Position numbers and translations under genes: made by a program. A stretch of 41,032 nt of DNA from an uncultured Alphaproteobacteria bacterium (GTDB lineage: Bacteria; Pseudomonadota; Alphaproteobacteria; HIMB59; GCA-002718135), in assembly GCA_902512415.1 (NCBI GenBank), contig CABXJB010000004.1:1-41032 (forward strand), given 5' to 3'. Shown here piece by piece: positions 25,413-35,290 of this stretch. Numbering within the stretch: the stretch's first letter is position 1; every line of letters starts with the position of its first letter. Under the pieces are notes generated by a model. It saw only the letters and a program-made list of their open reading frames with translations. It did no database searches and was not told the origin of the DNA.

Positions 25413-25488
25413 AACTGTTATTTAAAGTGGATTAAGCTATTAATAAATAGCATATTAGGAATTGAATATTTTTTTCATATTTTCTAGA

Positions 25489-25516
25489 GATATAATGAAA
25501 TTGAAATTAAATTCAA
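25489..25516 (-). promoter_or_regulatory. Candidate promoter for the infC operon
   Basis: On the minus strand, TTGAAT (25516-25511) is followed after 16 bp by TATATC (25494-25489). This places a start about 70 nt upstream of infC, leaving room for the leader hairpin. The region is AT-rich, so the match is only suggestive. Confidence 0.35.
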
Positions 25517-25552
25517 GGTCTGTTTTAAAAAAATGGTTAATTTAATAATTAA

Positions 25553-26554
25553 ATGAAAATTTGTATTGAGCGCAGTGATCGCATCGGAGATATGATCTTA
25601 ACTCTGCCTGTCATCCAAGGAATTAAACAAAAAAATCCACAGGCTATAATTCATGTAGTTGCATCACATAAAAATTTAAAGATATGTAAACAATTTAGTT
25701 TTATTGATAAAACGTATAAAAAATCAACTTCATCATCAGTTTTTAATAGTTTAACAAAGTCTATTAGTTCTGAAAAGTATGATTATTATTTTACTTTTAG
25801 CCCTGGCTGGTTTGGTTTACGTTTAGGATTTTTTTCAAAAAGTAAATTCAAATCTTCGCTAATACTTAAATCAAGATATAACTCAAATGTATTTAGTAAA
25901 TTAGGGCAGATAATTTTCAGTAAATTATTTTATTCAAAGTCCATAATTATAAAAAGATTTAAATCATTACAGGCAAATAAAAATATCCACCAAACCAATA
26001 TGATGATGGATGTAGTATCAAAAAGTGGACTTGCAATAAATGAGAATACTAAAACTGAATTTACGTTTACAAATATATTTCCATTAAAAAAAGATAAGCC
26101 TGTATGTGTTATTCATCTCTCTTCAAAATGGATTAATAATTTCTATTCAGAAGACAATTTTGAAGATCTACTAAAATTATTAAAGGATAAGAATATATCA
26201 ATTTATTTAACAAGTGATGAAACGACTAAAAATAAATTTAGCAAAATTTTTGACATATATCCTGTCGTTAATGATTCAAATAGCCTCCTACAGAATACTA
26301 AAGATATTTCAATATGTAATAATTTTAATTTTGAAAACTGGACGAGCTTAATAAATCAGTCAGATTATGTGATTACACCAGAGAGTGGATGTACGCATAT
26401 TGCCTCCTTAACAAATTGTAAACTGGCAGTTATATATGATGCAGATAATTCTCCTAAGAGTATTAAGCAAGAATATGCACCGTGGAATAAAGAATACCTA
26501 GCTTTAGAAACACATGATAAAGATTTAAATCAAAAACTACTCAATTTTATCTAA
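25553..26554 (+). CDS. Glycosyltransferase family 9 (heptosyltransferase-like)
   Basis: A GT-B fold protein of 333 aa. The N-terminal MKICIERSDRIGDMILTLPVIQGIK carries the family's D-x-I/L-GD acceptor-site pattern, and the C-terminal donor site reads VITPESGCTHIASLTN (usual form D-S/T-G-x-x-H-x-A). The middle region is divergent and lysine-rich. It probably adds a sugar to the LPS core in the cytoplasm. Its 3' end overlaps the convergent GT9 gene by 18 bp, so no terminator can separate them. The sugar and acceptor are unknown. Confidence 0.85.
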   Translation: MKICIERSDRIGDMILTLPVIQGIKQKNPQAIIHVVASHKNLKICKQFSFIDKTYKKSTSSSVFNSLTKSISSEKYDYYFTFSPGWFGLRLGFFSKSKFKSSLILKSRYNSNVFSKLGQIIFSKLFYSKSIIIKRFKSLQANKNIHQTNMMMDVVSKSGLAINENTKTEFTFTNIFPLKKDKPVCVIHLSSKWINNFYSEDNFEDLLKLLKDKNISIYLTSDETTKNKFSKIFDIYPVVNDSNSLLQNTKDISICNNFNFENWTSLINQSDYVITPESGCTHIASLTNCKLAVIYDADNSPKSIKQEYAPWNKEYLALETHDKDLNQKLLNFI

Positions 26555-27481
26555 TAATTTATTTTTTGAAATGTAATCCTGAACTTCATTAACGGTCAAA
26601 TCTTCCATTTTCTTTTTAAGAAGTTGATGGCTGTTTTGACGAAAACTTAAGTTTGATTTTGTTACACTATTATCTAACGCAAGCCATAATATATTAACTT
26701 TACTAAGCGCTGCGATGTGACCAGGTCCTGTATCATTTGAAATTACCAACTTACTTTTGGATGCTGCCATATAAATAATCTCAGGAGGCGACTTATCGAT
26801 TAAATTAATAATGTTTTTACAGTGATCAAGAATTGGTTGGGAAGATTCAGCATCCTGTTTTGTTCCAACTAGACAGATATAATAACCTTTTGACTCTAAA
26901 AAAGTACATAGTTCTTGATACTTAGTCGGTGACCATTGTTTTGAATTACCTGATTTAGATACGCCGGGAATTACCAACACAAATTCTTTATTCTCAAAGC
27001 TTTGTTCTTTTTCAGATACTAACCAACTAAAATTTGGATCAATCTGATCAATATCCAAAAGTTTTAACTGATTAAATAAGCCTTGAGTTGGACTTTCTTG
27101 ACCTTGTGAGGGTATAATATATCGATAATGAGCACAACTTCTTGATCCATTAATTCTAGATCTAGAAAAAATTTTGATAAAAAAATGATATAAATTTGTT
27201 CTCTTCGAATTTTGTAGATCAATAATTAAATCATATTTACCACTTATGATTTTACTAATAAGTGATAATGTTGAAAAAAATCCCCCCCTATTATCAATTA
27301 TAAAATCATTAAACATTTTTATTTTTCTAAAAAAAGGAATAAATTTTTCTTCCGTTACAAGATCAATAACTGAATTATTAAATTTTTTTTGAATTGCTAA
27401 AATTGGCTCTAATGCAAAAACAATATCTCCAAGAGAACCTTGTTTAATGAGTAATATTTTTTTAGTATTTAACTGATTCAT
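26537..27481 (-). CDS. Glycosyltransferase family 9 (heptosyltransferase-like)
   Basis: A second GT9 enzyme of 314 aa. The N-terminal KILLIKQGSLGDIVFALEPI has the conserved GD pair. The donor site is VIPGVSKSGNSKQWSPTKYQ and LVISNDTGPGHIAALSKVN (the D-T-G-x-x-H-x-A motif). It starts within the end of the upstream GT4 gene (20-bp overlap), so the two are co-translated. Codons 83-85 (R-G-G) contain a run of seven G followed by A and seven T, annotated as a repeat. A role in LPS core assembly is inferred from the family. Confidence 0.88.
   Translation of the reverse strand: MNQLNTKKILLIKQGSLGDIVFALEPILAIQKKFNNSVIDLVTEEKFIPFFRKIKMFNDFIIDNRGGFFSTLSLISKIISGKYDLIIDLQNSKRTNLYHFFIKIFSRSRINGSRSCAHYRYIIPSQGQESPTQGLFNQLKLLDIDQIDPNFSWLVSEKEQSFENKEFVLVIPGVSKSGNSKQWSPTKYQELCTFLESKGYYICLVGTKQDAESSQPILDHCKNIINLIDKSPPEIIYMAASKSKLVISNDTGPGHIAALSKVNILWLALDNSVTKSNLSFRQNSHQLLKKKMEDLTVNEVQDYISKNKLLDKIE
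27282..27288 (-). repeat. G7 tract inside a GT9 gene, potential phase-variation site
   Basis: The gene reads AAT AGG GGG GGA TTT TTT T, i.e. seven G in a row directly followed by A and seven T. A G7 run is rare in DNA of about 30% G+C. Gain or loss of one base would truncate the transferase after roughly 85 of 314 residues. Phase variation through poly-G in surface glycosyltransferases is known in other bacteria; here it is only a possibility. Confidence 0.4.
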
Positions 27482-28589
27482 ATAATTTCATATACTGATT
27501 AACCATATTTATTTTTGAAAAATTTTTATAGATTACCGATTTTGCTTCTTGTAGTGCTTCTTTTTTTTGATCCTCAGTAAAATTTAATAATAACTCTATT
27601 TTTGCAGGTAAACCTTGATGATCATGGGGTTTTACTTTGAATAAATCACTCATATTTTCTAATTGATTTTTAACACCACCGTAATCAAAGGCTAGCACAG
27701 GTGTATTAGAATAAAGTGACTCACTTATTGTTCTCCCAAATCCTTCACCTCTCAAAGGAAAAGAAACGCATAGATCAGCTATCTGATATAAACTTCGCAT
27801 TTCATCCTGGTTTATACTTCCTAAAATTTTACATATAGTTGAAAGATTATTTTGATTAATTTTATCTTTAACCAATCTAGTATAACTTTCATTTTTTGTA
27901 TCTCCAGCAAATAGCACCGATACATTTTGCGTATTAATTTTTTTTATAATATCTATAAATTCTAATTGCCCTTTCCAACTTGTTAATCTTGCTGGAAATA
28001 AAATAATTTTTTTGGTAATATCAATCTGATAGGTGTTTACTACATCCTCTCTTTTTGTAGCATCAAGCGGTTGATTAAAATACTCAGTATCAATACCCCT
28101 ATTAATGACTGAAATATTATTTTTTGTAAGATTATATTTTTTTACAATTGTTTCCTTTACATATTCAGAGATGGCAACAAGATGATCCATTTTGGATAAA
28201 CCTTTATTATACATTTTTTTTAAATACGAACTTCCACCATAGACGTTATGAAAAGTAGAAATTGTTTTAATATTATTCTTCGGCATTAAATTAATCATCC
28301 AGGCAGGACCTCTAGAACGTACATGAACTAAATTAATATTATTAGCTTTAATAAATTGATTAATTTTTCTTGCTATAAAGGGATAAGAAAAAAAGTTTTT
28401 ACTACTTACTGGCAATTCATGAACATGGATGAAACTATTATCTAATTCTTTAATCATTTTACCACCTGAGGTAATAATAAAATTCTGTATTTTATTTGCA
28501 GCTAAAAAATTAGCTACATCAACAGTGCCTCTTTCAACACCACCAGATTCTAAAGAAGGAACTATTTGAACAAGATTAAAGGATGACAT
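27462..28589 (-). CDS. Glycosyltransferase family 4
   Basis: A GT-B retaining glycosyltransferase of 375 aa. The N-terminus FNLVQIVPSLESGGVERGTVDVA has the family glycine loop and E-R. A middle VSVINRGIDTEYF block precedes the C-terminal domain, which has ILFPARLTSWKGQLEFI and the donor-binding LRGEGFGRTISESLYSNTPVLAFDYGG (the E-x7-E motif, EGFGRTISE). It opens the minus-strand GT4-GT9 pair and diverges from an alpha/beta hydrolase gene 27 bp away. It probably acts in LPS or another surface glycan; the donor is unknown. Confidence 0.9.
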   Translation of the reverse strand: MSSFNLVQIVPSLESGGVERGTVDVANFLAANKIQNFIITSGGKMIKELDNSFIHVHELPVSSKNFFSYPFIARKINQFIKANNINLVHVRSRGPAWMINLMPKNNIKTISTFHNVYGGSSYLKKMYNKGLSKMDHLVAISEYVKETIVKKYNLTKNNISVINRGIDTEYFNQPLDATKREDVVNTYQIDITKKIILFPARLTSWKGQLEFIDIIKKINTQNVSVLFAGDTKNESYTRLVKDKINQNNLSTICKILGSINQDEMRSLYQIADLCVSFPLRGEGFGRTISESLYSNTPVLAFDYGGVKNQLENMSDLFKVKPHDHQGLPAKIELLLNFTEDQKKEALQEAKSVIYKNFSKINMVNQYMKLYESVKY

Positions 28590-28616
28590 TTTGAGTTAAT
28601 ATTTGTATTCTATAAT

Positions 28617-29348
28617 ATGTCTTTTTATAAGAACAAACAAAACCATAAAATTGCCTATAAATCCCTAAAAGGAAGAGGGCTAGGAATTATTTTTATTCAC
28701 GGTTTAAATTCTGATATGAATGGTGCTAAGGCGCTCACAGTAGAGAGATATGCAAGGAAAAATAACCTTAATTTTATACGTTTTGATTGTAGAGGACATG
28801 GTAAATCCGAGGGAAAATTTGAAGAATTTACCATGTCTGATTGGAGAAAAGACTTATTAGATATCATTGATAATATCTCTAGAGGTCCTCAAATTCTCAT
28901 AGGTAGCAGTATGGGTGGTTGGTTAATGATGTTGGCAGCAAAAGCACGACCACAAAGAATAAAAGGGATGATTGGTTTAGCGGCTGCTCCAGATTTTGGA
29001 AAAGATTTATACAGCGCCTTAAATAAAAAAAATAAAAAAGAAATTACAACCAAAGGTATCACCAAATATACATCGTATGGTTTTAGTTATTATCTAACTA
29101 AAAAATTTTTTGTCGAAGCAGAACAAAATAGAGTCCTCAAAAAACCATTTCGCTTTACAAAACCACTAGTTCTTATTCACGGTTTAAAAGATAATGTTGT
29201 TAAAGAAGATATACCTAGAAAAATATTAAAAAAGGTCACTGGTAAAAATGTCAATATTATTTATCTTAAAGATAGTGATCACCGTCTATCAAGTAAAACT
29301 GATTTAAAAATAATCACACAGTCAATTAACTATATGAGAAATATTTAA
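28617..29348 (+). CDS. Alpha/beta hydrolase (ABHD10-like esterase/thioesterase)
   Basis: A 243-aa cytoplasmic hydrolase. The oxyanion region is IIFIHGLNSDMNG, the RFDCRGHGKSEG loop follows, and the nucleophile elbow is GSSMGG with Ser98. The acid is probably the Asp of HGLKDNVV (about 192) and the base the His of DSDHRLSS (about 221). The compact form with short cap and the order of motifs resemble the ABHD10/acyl-protein thioesterase-like branch found in alphaproteobacteria; the substrate is not known. Its stop is 1 bp from the convergent gltB stop. Confidence 0.85.
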   Translation: MSFYKNKQNHKIAYKSLKGRGLGIIFIHGLNSDMNGAKALTVERYARKNNLNFIRFDCRGHGKSEGKFEEFTMSDWRKDLLDIIDNISRGPQILIGSSMGGWLMMLAAKARPQRIKGMIGLAAAPDFGKDLYSALNKKNKKEITTKGITKYTSYGFSYYLTKKFFVEAEQNRVLKKPFRFTKPLVLIHGLKDNVVKEDIPRKILKKVTGKNVNIIYLKDSDHRLSSKTDLKIITQSINYMRNI

Positions 29349-29349
29349 A

Positions 29350-32300
29350 TTAGGCTGTTTTAGTAGTCTCTACTAATACAGGTTCTTCAAATTTATTCAC
29401 CATCTCTTTTGGAATAATTTGCCAGAAAAGATATTTATCTCTTTCCCAGTTATCGAGAATATCTTTAGCATGTTGTGAATTTGTTTCACTGAAATATTGT
29501 TGAATTTTTTTATATAAAACATCTTCCCAGTAAGGTGTCATCTGTTGCTGATAAAAAACATCATCCAAATTAATTCTGAGAGGTAGTGTTCCTTCTTTAT
29601 CATATGCAAAGGCCATCCCACCTGTCATCCCTGCACCAAAGTTATTTCCGACTTCACCCAAGATAACAACACTGCCACCAGTCATATACTCACAACCATT
29701 ATCACCGCATCCTTCAATCACAGCATCGGCACCTGAATTTCTGACCGCAAATCTATCTCCTGCCATACCCGCAGCATATAGTGTTCCATTGGTTGCTCCA
29801 TAAAGACAAGTATTGCCAATAATCACATTTTTGTTTGTTTGAAGAGAGGATATTTCTGGAGGTATAATAATTAATTTACCTCCAGATAAACCTTTTGCCA
29901 CGTAATCATTTGCATCACCTGATATTTTTAGTGTTGTTCCTTTAACACTAAAAGCTCCAAACGATTGACCTGCTGAACCATTTAGATTAATTATTACCTG
30001 ATCATCCTCCAAAACATTCATTCCAATTTTTGTTGTAATTTCTGATGCAAGTCTTGTTCCAAGAGCTCTATCAGTATTTTTAATATTATAACTTAATTGA
30101 GTTTTTTGACGATTAGTAAAAAGAGAGTTAAGATCTTCAATCATCTTTAGATCTAAACTATCAGCTACCTTTGTAATTTTATCTTTTTTATTATTGTAAT
30201 CGCCAGTTGAAGAATCAATTGTTTGAATGATGGGATTTAAATCTAAATCATCTAAATCAGCACTTCCTCTACTTACTTGATATAATAAATCTGCACGTCC
30301 AACAATTTCATCAAGTGTTTTAAATCCAAGTTCTGATAATATTTCACGAACCTCTTCTGCTATATAAGTGAAAAGATTAATAACTTTATCTGGAGTTCCA
30401 GTAAATTTTTCTCTTAATTTTTCATCTTGAGAACACACACCAACAGGACATGTATTTGAATGGCATTGTCTTACCATAATACATCCCATCGCTACTAAAC
30501 TTGCTGTACCTATACCGTATTCTTCTGCACCCAACATTGCTGCAATCACTATATCCTTACCTGTTTTTAATCCACCATCCGTTCTTAAAATAACTTTATC
30601 ACGCAGATTATTTAAAGATAAAACTTGATGTACTTCACTAAGACCTAATTCCCACGGAAGTCCAGCATACTTAATACTTGTTTGCGGACTAGCACCAGTT
30701 CCACCATTGTGACCTGAGATTAAAATTGTATCTGCTTTAGCTTTAGCAACTCCAGCTGCTACTGTGCCTATGCCTGATTGTGCTACAAGTTTCACACAAA
30801 CTTTCGCTCTTGGATTGATTTGTTTTAGATCATAAATTAGTTGAGCAAGATCTTCGATAGAATAAATATCATGGTGTGGTGGTGGACTTATAAGTGTAAC
30901 TCCTTTTGTTGAGTGTCTAAGCTTAGCAATTAACTTAGTCACTTTACCTCCAGGTAATTGTCCTCCTTCACCAGGTTTTGCTCCTTGCGCAACTTTAATT
31001 TCAATTTCATCACAATTATTAAGATATTCAGCTGTTACTCCAAACCTTGCACTAGCAATTTGTTTTATTCTTGATGATGGATTGTCACCATTTGATCGTA
31101 ATTTGAAACGACTTGAATCTTCACCGCCCTCACCTGAGTCAGACTTTGCCCCTATCTTATTCATAGCAATGGATAGTGTTTCATGAGCCTCAGGACTAAG
31201 TGCTCCAAGAGAAATACCAGGCGCTACTAAGCGTTTTCTAATGTTTTGAGCTGAGTCTATATCACTGATATTTAATTTTTTATTATCCGCTTTGAAACTT
31301 AACAAATCCCTAATATTAATTGGAGACATATCATCAATCATCTCTGAATATTTTTTAAATAATGAATAATTTTTATTTCCAACTGCAGATTGGAGCATAT
31401 GAATAGATTTTGCTTCAAAAGCATGTTGCTCTCCTCCAAATCTGTATCGATAAAAACCTCCAACAGGCAATGTAGTGATTTGATCATCAAAAGCTTTTGA
31501 GTGTACCTCCACAGATCTATTTTCTATACCTGAGATACCAATTCCAGAAATCTTAGAACTCATAGATGAAAAAAATTGATTCATTAAATTTCGACTCAAA
31601 CCAATTGCTTCAAAATTACACCCACCTCTATAAGAATTAATTACAGAAATTCCCATTTTACTCATTACTTTCAGTAAACCATTGTTTATTGATTTAATGT
31701 ATCTTTCAACACATTGTTCATAAGAGAATGATCCGAATAAACCTTTTTTATGACGTTCTGCAATAGCTTGTTGAGCAACATAAGCGTTTACACTTGTTGC
31801 TCCAACTCCAATTAAAACTGCAAAATAATGAACATCTAAGCATTCAGCAGATTGAATATTCAAAGAAATATAGGTTCTTAAATTTTTTCTAATAAGATGT
31901 GAGTGTACTGAACTTGTTGCTAATATCATGGGTAGAGCTACGTTATTTTTAGATAAATTTTTATCAGTTAAAATGATATGAACATAACCCTCTCGAACAG
32001 CCTCTTCTGCTTGACGATTAAGATCTAATAATGCTTTTTCGAAATTATTATTTGAATCTGTTACATCCATTGTTGTATCAAGAATTTTAACAGTATCTTT
32101 CATATACTGTCTCATTGTCTTAAATTGATTGATTGATAAAACCGGAGAATTAAGTTGGAGATGATCGCATTGTTTTTCATCTTCATCTAAGATGTTACTG
32201 AGATTTCCAATTCTTGTTCTAAGAGACATTACAACTCTCTCTCGTAAAGAATCAACAGGAGGGTTTGTGACTTGACTAAAGTTCTGTCTAAAGTAGTGAT

Positions 32301-33864
32301 GAAGTCCTCTATATTTTTTTGAAAGAACTGCTAATGGGGAATCATCACCCATTGACCCTGTAGCTTCTTTTTGTTCCATAATCATCGGATGCAGAATAAG
32401 TTCCATATCTTCCATTGACCAATCAAAGGATGACATTCTTTGTCTTAAATCGTTGCCATCAATTTCTCTCAACTCTTCATCAACAGATTTCACTAATTTA
32501 TCAATATGTGTGATGTTCTTTGTCCAGTTTCCAAAAGGTTTTATTTCAGATAAATGTTTTTTAATTTCTGAGTCAGAATAAAATTTCTTTTCTTTAAAAT
32601 TAATAGCAATCATCTGACCTGGTCCAACACGACCTTTTTCAACTATGTCACTCTCTGGTAATACAACCATGCCTGTCTCTGAACCTGCAATTAAATATTC
32701 AGATGTTAAGGTATACCTAATTGGTCTAAGACCATTTCTATCCATACCTGCAATTGCCCAATCATCATGCGCACCACAAATTGCCGCAGGTCCATCCCAG
32801 GCTTCCATGACTGCTGTTGCATAGGCATATAAATTTTTTAATTTTTGTGAAAAATCTCTTCGATGCGACCAAGCTTCTGGAATAGTTAATATTTTGGCCA
32901 TTGGGAGAGATTTATTAGCCTTAACCAGCAATTCTATTGTTGAGTCTAATGCTGCAGAATCAGATGCATCTCTATCAATTATAGGTTTTAGATCTTTTAT
33001 TGATTTGCCAAAATTTTTATGCTCTAATCTTGGTTCGTGCGCCGCCATCCAATTTTTATTTCCTTTTAGGGTATTTATCTCACCATTATGAGCAATGACA
33101 CGAAATGGTTGTGCAAGAGACCACGTAGGAAAAGTATTTGTAGAATAGCGTTGATGATAAACAGCAAATTTTGATATAAATTTTTCATTTTGAATATCGG
33201 GATAGAAGTTTGATAACTGCTCGGCTAAAAACATTCCCTTATAAACAATCGATTGGCAAGAGAGTGAGCATATATAAAAATTATTAATATTATTTTTTCG
33301 TATTTGTTTTTCAATTCTCTTACGAATGATGAAAAGCAAATTATCAAATTCTTTTTCATCCTTAATTTTTTCATTACCTATTAAAATTTGTTCAATTTCA
33401 GGCCTTGTTGCTTTTGCTTTATCACCTATAATTGATGAATTTATAGGTACATGACGCCATCCATAAATTTTTAATCCTTCTTTAATAATTTCAGATTCAA
33501 CAATAGTACGCGACTTTTCTTGAGCGGCAAAATCAGTTCTTGGAAGAAAGATCATTCCAACTGCAAAAGGGTTATCATTTGCTTTGTTGCCTGTTCGCTC
33601 AATTTTATCAATAAAAAAATCTTTCGGTATGTTCAGCTGAATTCCAGCGCCATCGCCAGTTTTACCATCTGCATCGACTGCCCCTCTATGATAAAGAACT
33701 TTAAGGGCTTGAACCCCCATCTCAACTATTTCGCGTTTAGGACTTCCATCTAAGGATGCAATTAGCCCAACTCCACAAGATGAATGTTCATCTAATTCAT
33801 TATAAATATGATTTTCTTCAAGAATTTTTTTATTTTTATACCAATGCTCTTTAAAATTACTCAT
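29350..33864 (-). CDS. gltB: Glutamate synthase (NADPH) large subunit
   Basis: Makes two glutamates from glutamine and 2-oxoglutarate. A propeptide of 29 residues precedes the catalytic Cys30 (SSCGVGLIA), the N-terminal nucleophile of the glutaminase domain (to about 430). The central domain follows, then the FMN/2-oxoglutarate TIM barrel with AKPGEGGQLPGGKVT, SGHNGGTGASP and the [3Fe-4S] cysteines in MVRQCHSNTCPVGVC. The C-terminal beta-helix is glycine-rich (GCGDNGCEYMTGG). Its 1504 aa are normal. It overlaps gltD by 8 bp; transcription runs gltD then gltB. Confidence 0.97.
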   Translation of the reverse strand: MSNFKEHWYKNKKILEENHIYNELDEHSSCGVGLIASLDGSPKREIVEMGVQALKVLYHRGAVDADGKTGDGAGIQLNIPKDFFIDKIERTGNKANDNPFAVGMIFLPRTDFAAQEKSRTIVESEIIKEGLKIYGWRHVPINSSIIGDKAKATRPEIEQILIGNEKIKDEKEFDNLLFIIRKRIEKQIRKNNINNFYICSLSCQSIVYKGMFLAEQLSNFYPDIQNEKFISKFAVYHQRYSTNTFPTWSLAQPFRVIAHNGEINTLKGNKNWMAAHEPRLEHKNFGKSIKDLKPIIDRDASDSAALDSTIELLVKANKSLPMAKILTIPEAWSHRRDFSQKLKNLYAYATAVMEAWDGPAAICGAHDDWAIAGMDRNGLRPIRYTLTSEYLIAGSETGMVVLPESDIVEKGRVGPGQMIAINFKEKKFYSDSEIKKHLSEIKPFGNWTKNITHIDKLVKSVDEELREIDGNDLRQRMSSFDWSMEDMELILHPMIMEQKEATGSMGDDSPLAVLSKKYRGLHHYFRQNFSQVTNPPVDSLRERVVMSLRTRIGNLSNILDEDEKQCDHLQLNSPVLSINQFKTMRQYMKDTVKILDTTMDVTDSNNNFEKALLDLNRQAEEAVREGYVHIILTDKNLSKNNVALPMILATSSVHSHLIRKNLRTYISLNIQSAECLDVHYFAVLIGVGATSVNAYVAQQAIAERHKKGLFGSFSYEQCVERYIKSINNGLLKVMSKMGISVINSYRGGCNFEAIGLSRNLMNQFFSSMSSKISGIGISGIENRSVEVHSKAFDDQITTLPVGGFYRYRFGGEQHAFEAKSIHMLQSAVGNKNYSLFKKYSEMIDDMSPINIRDLLSFKADNKKLNISDIDSAQNIRKRLVAPGISLGALSPEAHETLSIAMNKIGAKSDSGEGGEDSSRFKLRSNGDNPSSRIKQIASARFGVTAEYLNNCDEIEIKVAQGAKPGEGGQLPGGKVTKLIAKLRHSTKGVTLISPPPHHDIYSIEDLAQLIYDLKQINPRAKVCVKLVAQSGIGTVAAGVAKAKADTILISGHNGGTGASPQTSIKYAGLPWELGLSEVHQVLSLNNLRDKVILRTDGGLKTGKDIVIAAMLGAEEYGIGTASLVAMGCIMVRQCHSNTCPVGVCSQDEKLREKFTGTPDKVINLFTYIAEEVREILSELGFKTLDEIVGRADLLYQVSRGSADLDDLDLNPIIQTIDSSTGDYNNKKDKITKVADSLDLKMIEDLNSLFTNRQKTQLSYNIKNTDRALGTRLASEITTKIGMNVLEDDQVIINLNGSAGQSFGAFSVKGTTLKISGDANDYVAKGLSGGKLIIIPPEISSLQTNKNVIIGNTCLYGATNGTLYAAGMAGDRFAVRNSGADAVIEGCGDNGCEYMTGGSVVILGEVGNNFGAGMTGGMAFAYDKEGTLPLRINLDDVFYQQQMTPYWEDVLYKKIQQYFSETNSQHAKDILDNWERDKYLFWQIIPKEMVNKFEEPVLVETTKTA

Positions 33865-35290
33865 TAACAGCTCTATTATTTTCCTGGGTACTATTATGCA
33901 AATAATGGTGAATATGACTAGCTACATCTCTACCATCTTTAATTCCCCAAACAACTAAACTTGCACCTCTGACAATATCGCCAGCAGCAAAAACACCATC
34001 AAGAGAAGTCATGAGATTTTTATAATTTACTTTTATAGTTCCCCACTTAGTAATATTTAAAGAAGGTTCATCAAACATTGTTGGTAAATCTTCAGGCTCA
34101 AAACCCAGAGCCTCAATAACTAAATCAGCTTTAAGTATTTCTTCACTGTTTTTTTTAATTTCTGGCTTTCTTCGTCCAGTTTCATCAGGAGAGCCAAGTT
34201 CCATTTTTGCAATTTTTACTTCAACTAAATTATCTTTACCTTGATATTGGATAGGTAATGTTAACCAATTAAAATCAACACATTCTTCAATAGCATTTTC
34301 AACCTCTCTTTGAGATCCGGGCATATTATTTTTATCTCTTCGGTAAAGACATTTTACATCTTTAGCACCTTGCCTAACTGCAGTTCGTACACAATCCATT
34401 GCTGTATCACCACCACCAACAACAATAACATTTTTATTATGAGCATTAAGCAAACCATTATCGAAATCTTTTACTTTATCGTTAAGTCCTACCTTGTTGC
34501 TTGTAGTAAGATACTCTAGTGCTGGAATTACATTAGAGAAGTTTTCGTTATTTAGATTTATATCTCTTGATTTATAAACGCCAGTTGCAATAACAATGGC
34601 ATCATGCTCTTCCCTTAATTCATTAAAAGATTTATCTTTCCCAACGTTAAAATTTAAATTGAATTCAACACCACTATCTTGCAAAAGTTTTGTTCTTCTT
34701 TGAACAATTTCCTTCTCAAGTTTAAAATTAGGAATACCATAAATTAGAAGTCCACCTGCTCTATCATAACGATCATATATGATTATTTGATAACCTAACT
34801 TTCGAAGTTCTTCAGCTGCTGCAAGTCCAGTAGGTCCCGCACCAATAATACCAATAGATTCTTTTCTTTGAAATCTCGGTTGAATTTTTTTAATCCATCC
34901 TTTATCCCAAGCAGTATCTGTAATATATTTTTCTATGGACCCAATCGTAACAGTCCCATGACCAGATTGTTCAATAACACAATTTCCTTCACAAAGTCGA
35001 TCCTGAGGACATATTCTTCCACAAATCTCTGGCATATTATTCGTAGAACTTGAAAGTTGATAAGCTTCCTCAAGTCTATTTTCAGCAGTTAGTTTTAGCC
35101 AGTCTGGAATATTATTATGCAGCGGACAATGAACTTGGCAAAAAGGTACTCCGCATTGAGAACAACGTGAGGCTTGTTCTTCAGCTTTTTGTTTTGCAAA
35201 ATTTGCATAAATTTCATCAAAATTTTTAGATCTGATCTTCGAATCAGTTTTTCTTGGGCCTTCTTTATTAATTGAAGTAAATTTTAACAT
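33857..35290 (-). CDS. gltD: Glutamate synthase (NADPH) small subunit
   Basis: FAD-dependent subunit that passes NADPH electrons to GltB. The N-terminal iron-sulfur region has cysteines in CSQCGVPFCQVHCPLHN and CGRICPQDRLCEGNC. The FAD fold is GIIGAGPTGLAAAEELR and the NADPH fold is VVVGGGDTAMDCVRTA. The C-terminal GVFAAGDIVRGASLVVWGI is the usual ATG/GD motif. Its 477 aa are typical. It is the first gene of the gltD-gltB operon; the 121 bp upstream hold a weak AGTAC/GTACT inverted repeat and nothing else clear. Confidence 0.97.
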   Translation of the reverse strand: MLKFTSINKEGPRKTDSKIRSKNFDEIYANFAKQKAEEQASRCSQCGVPFCQVHCPLHNNIPDWLKLTAENRLEEAYQLSSSTNNMPEICGRICPQDRLCEGNCVIEQSGHGTVTIGSIEKYITDTAWDKGWIKKIQPRFQRKESIGIIGAGPTGLAAAEELRKLGYQIIIYDRYDRAGGLLIYGIPNFKLEKEIVQRRTKLLQDSGVEFNLNFNVGKDKSFNELREEHDAIVIATGVYKSRDINLNNENFSNVIPALEYLTTSNKVGLNDKVKDFDNGLLNAHNKNVIVVGGGDTAMDCVRTAVRQGAKDVKCLYRRDKNNMPGSQREVENAIEECVDFNWLTLPIQYQGKDNLVEVKIAKMELGSPDETGRRKPEIKKNSEEILKADLVIEALGFEPEDLPTMFDEPSLNITKWGTIKVNYKNLMTSLDGVFAAGDIVRGASLVVWGIKDGRDVASHIHHYLHNSTQENNRAVNE

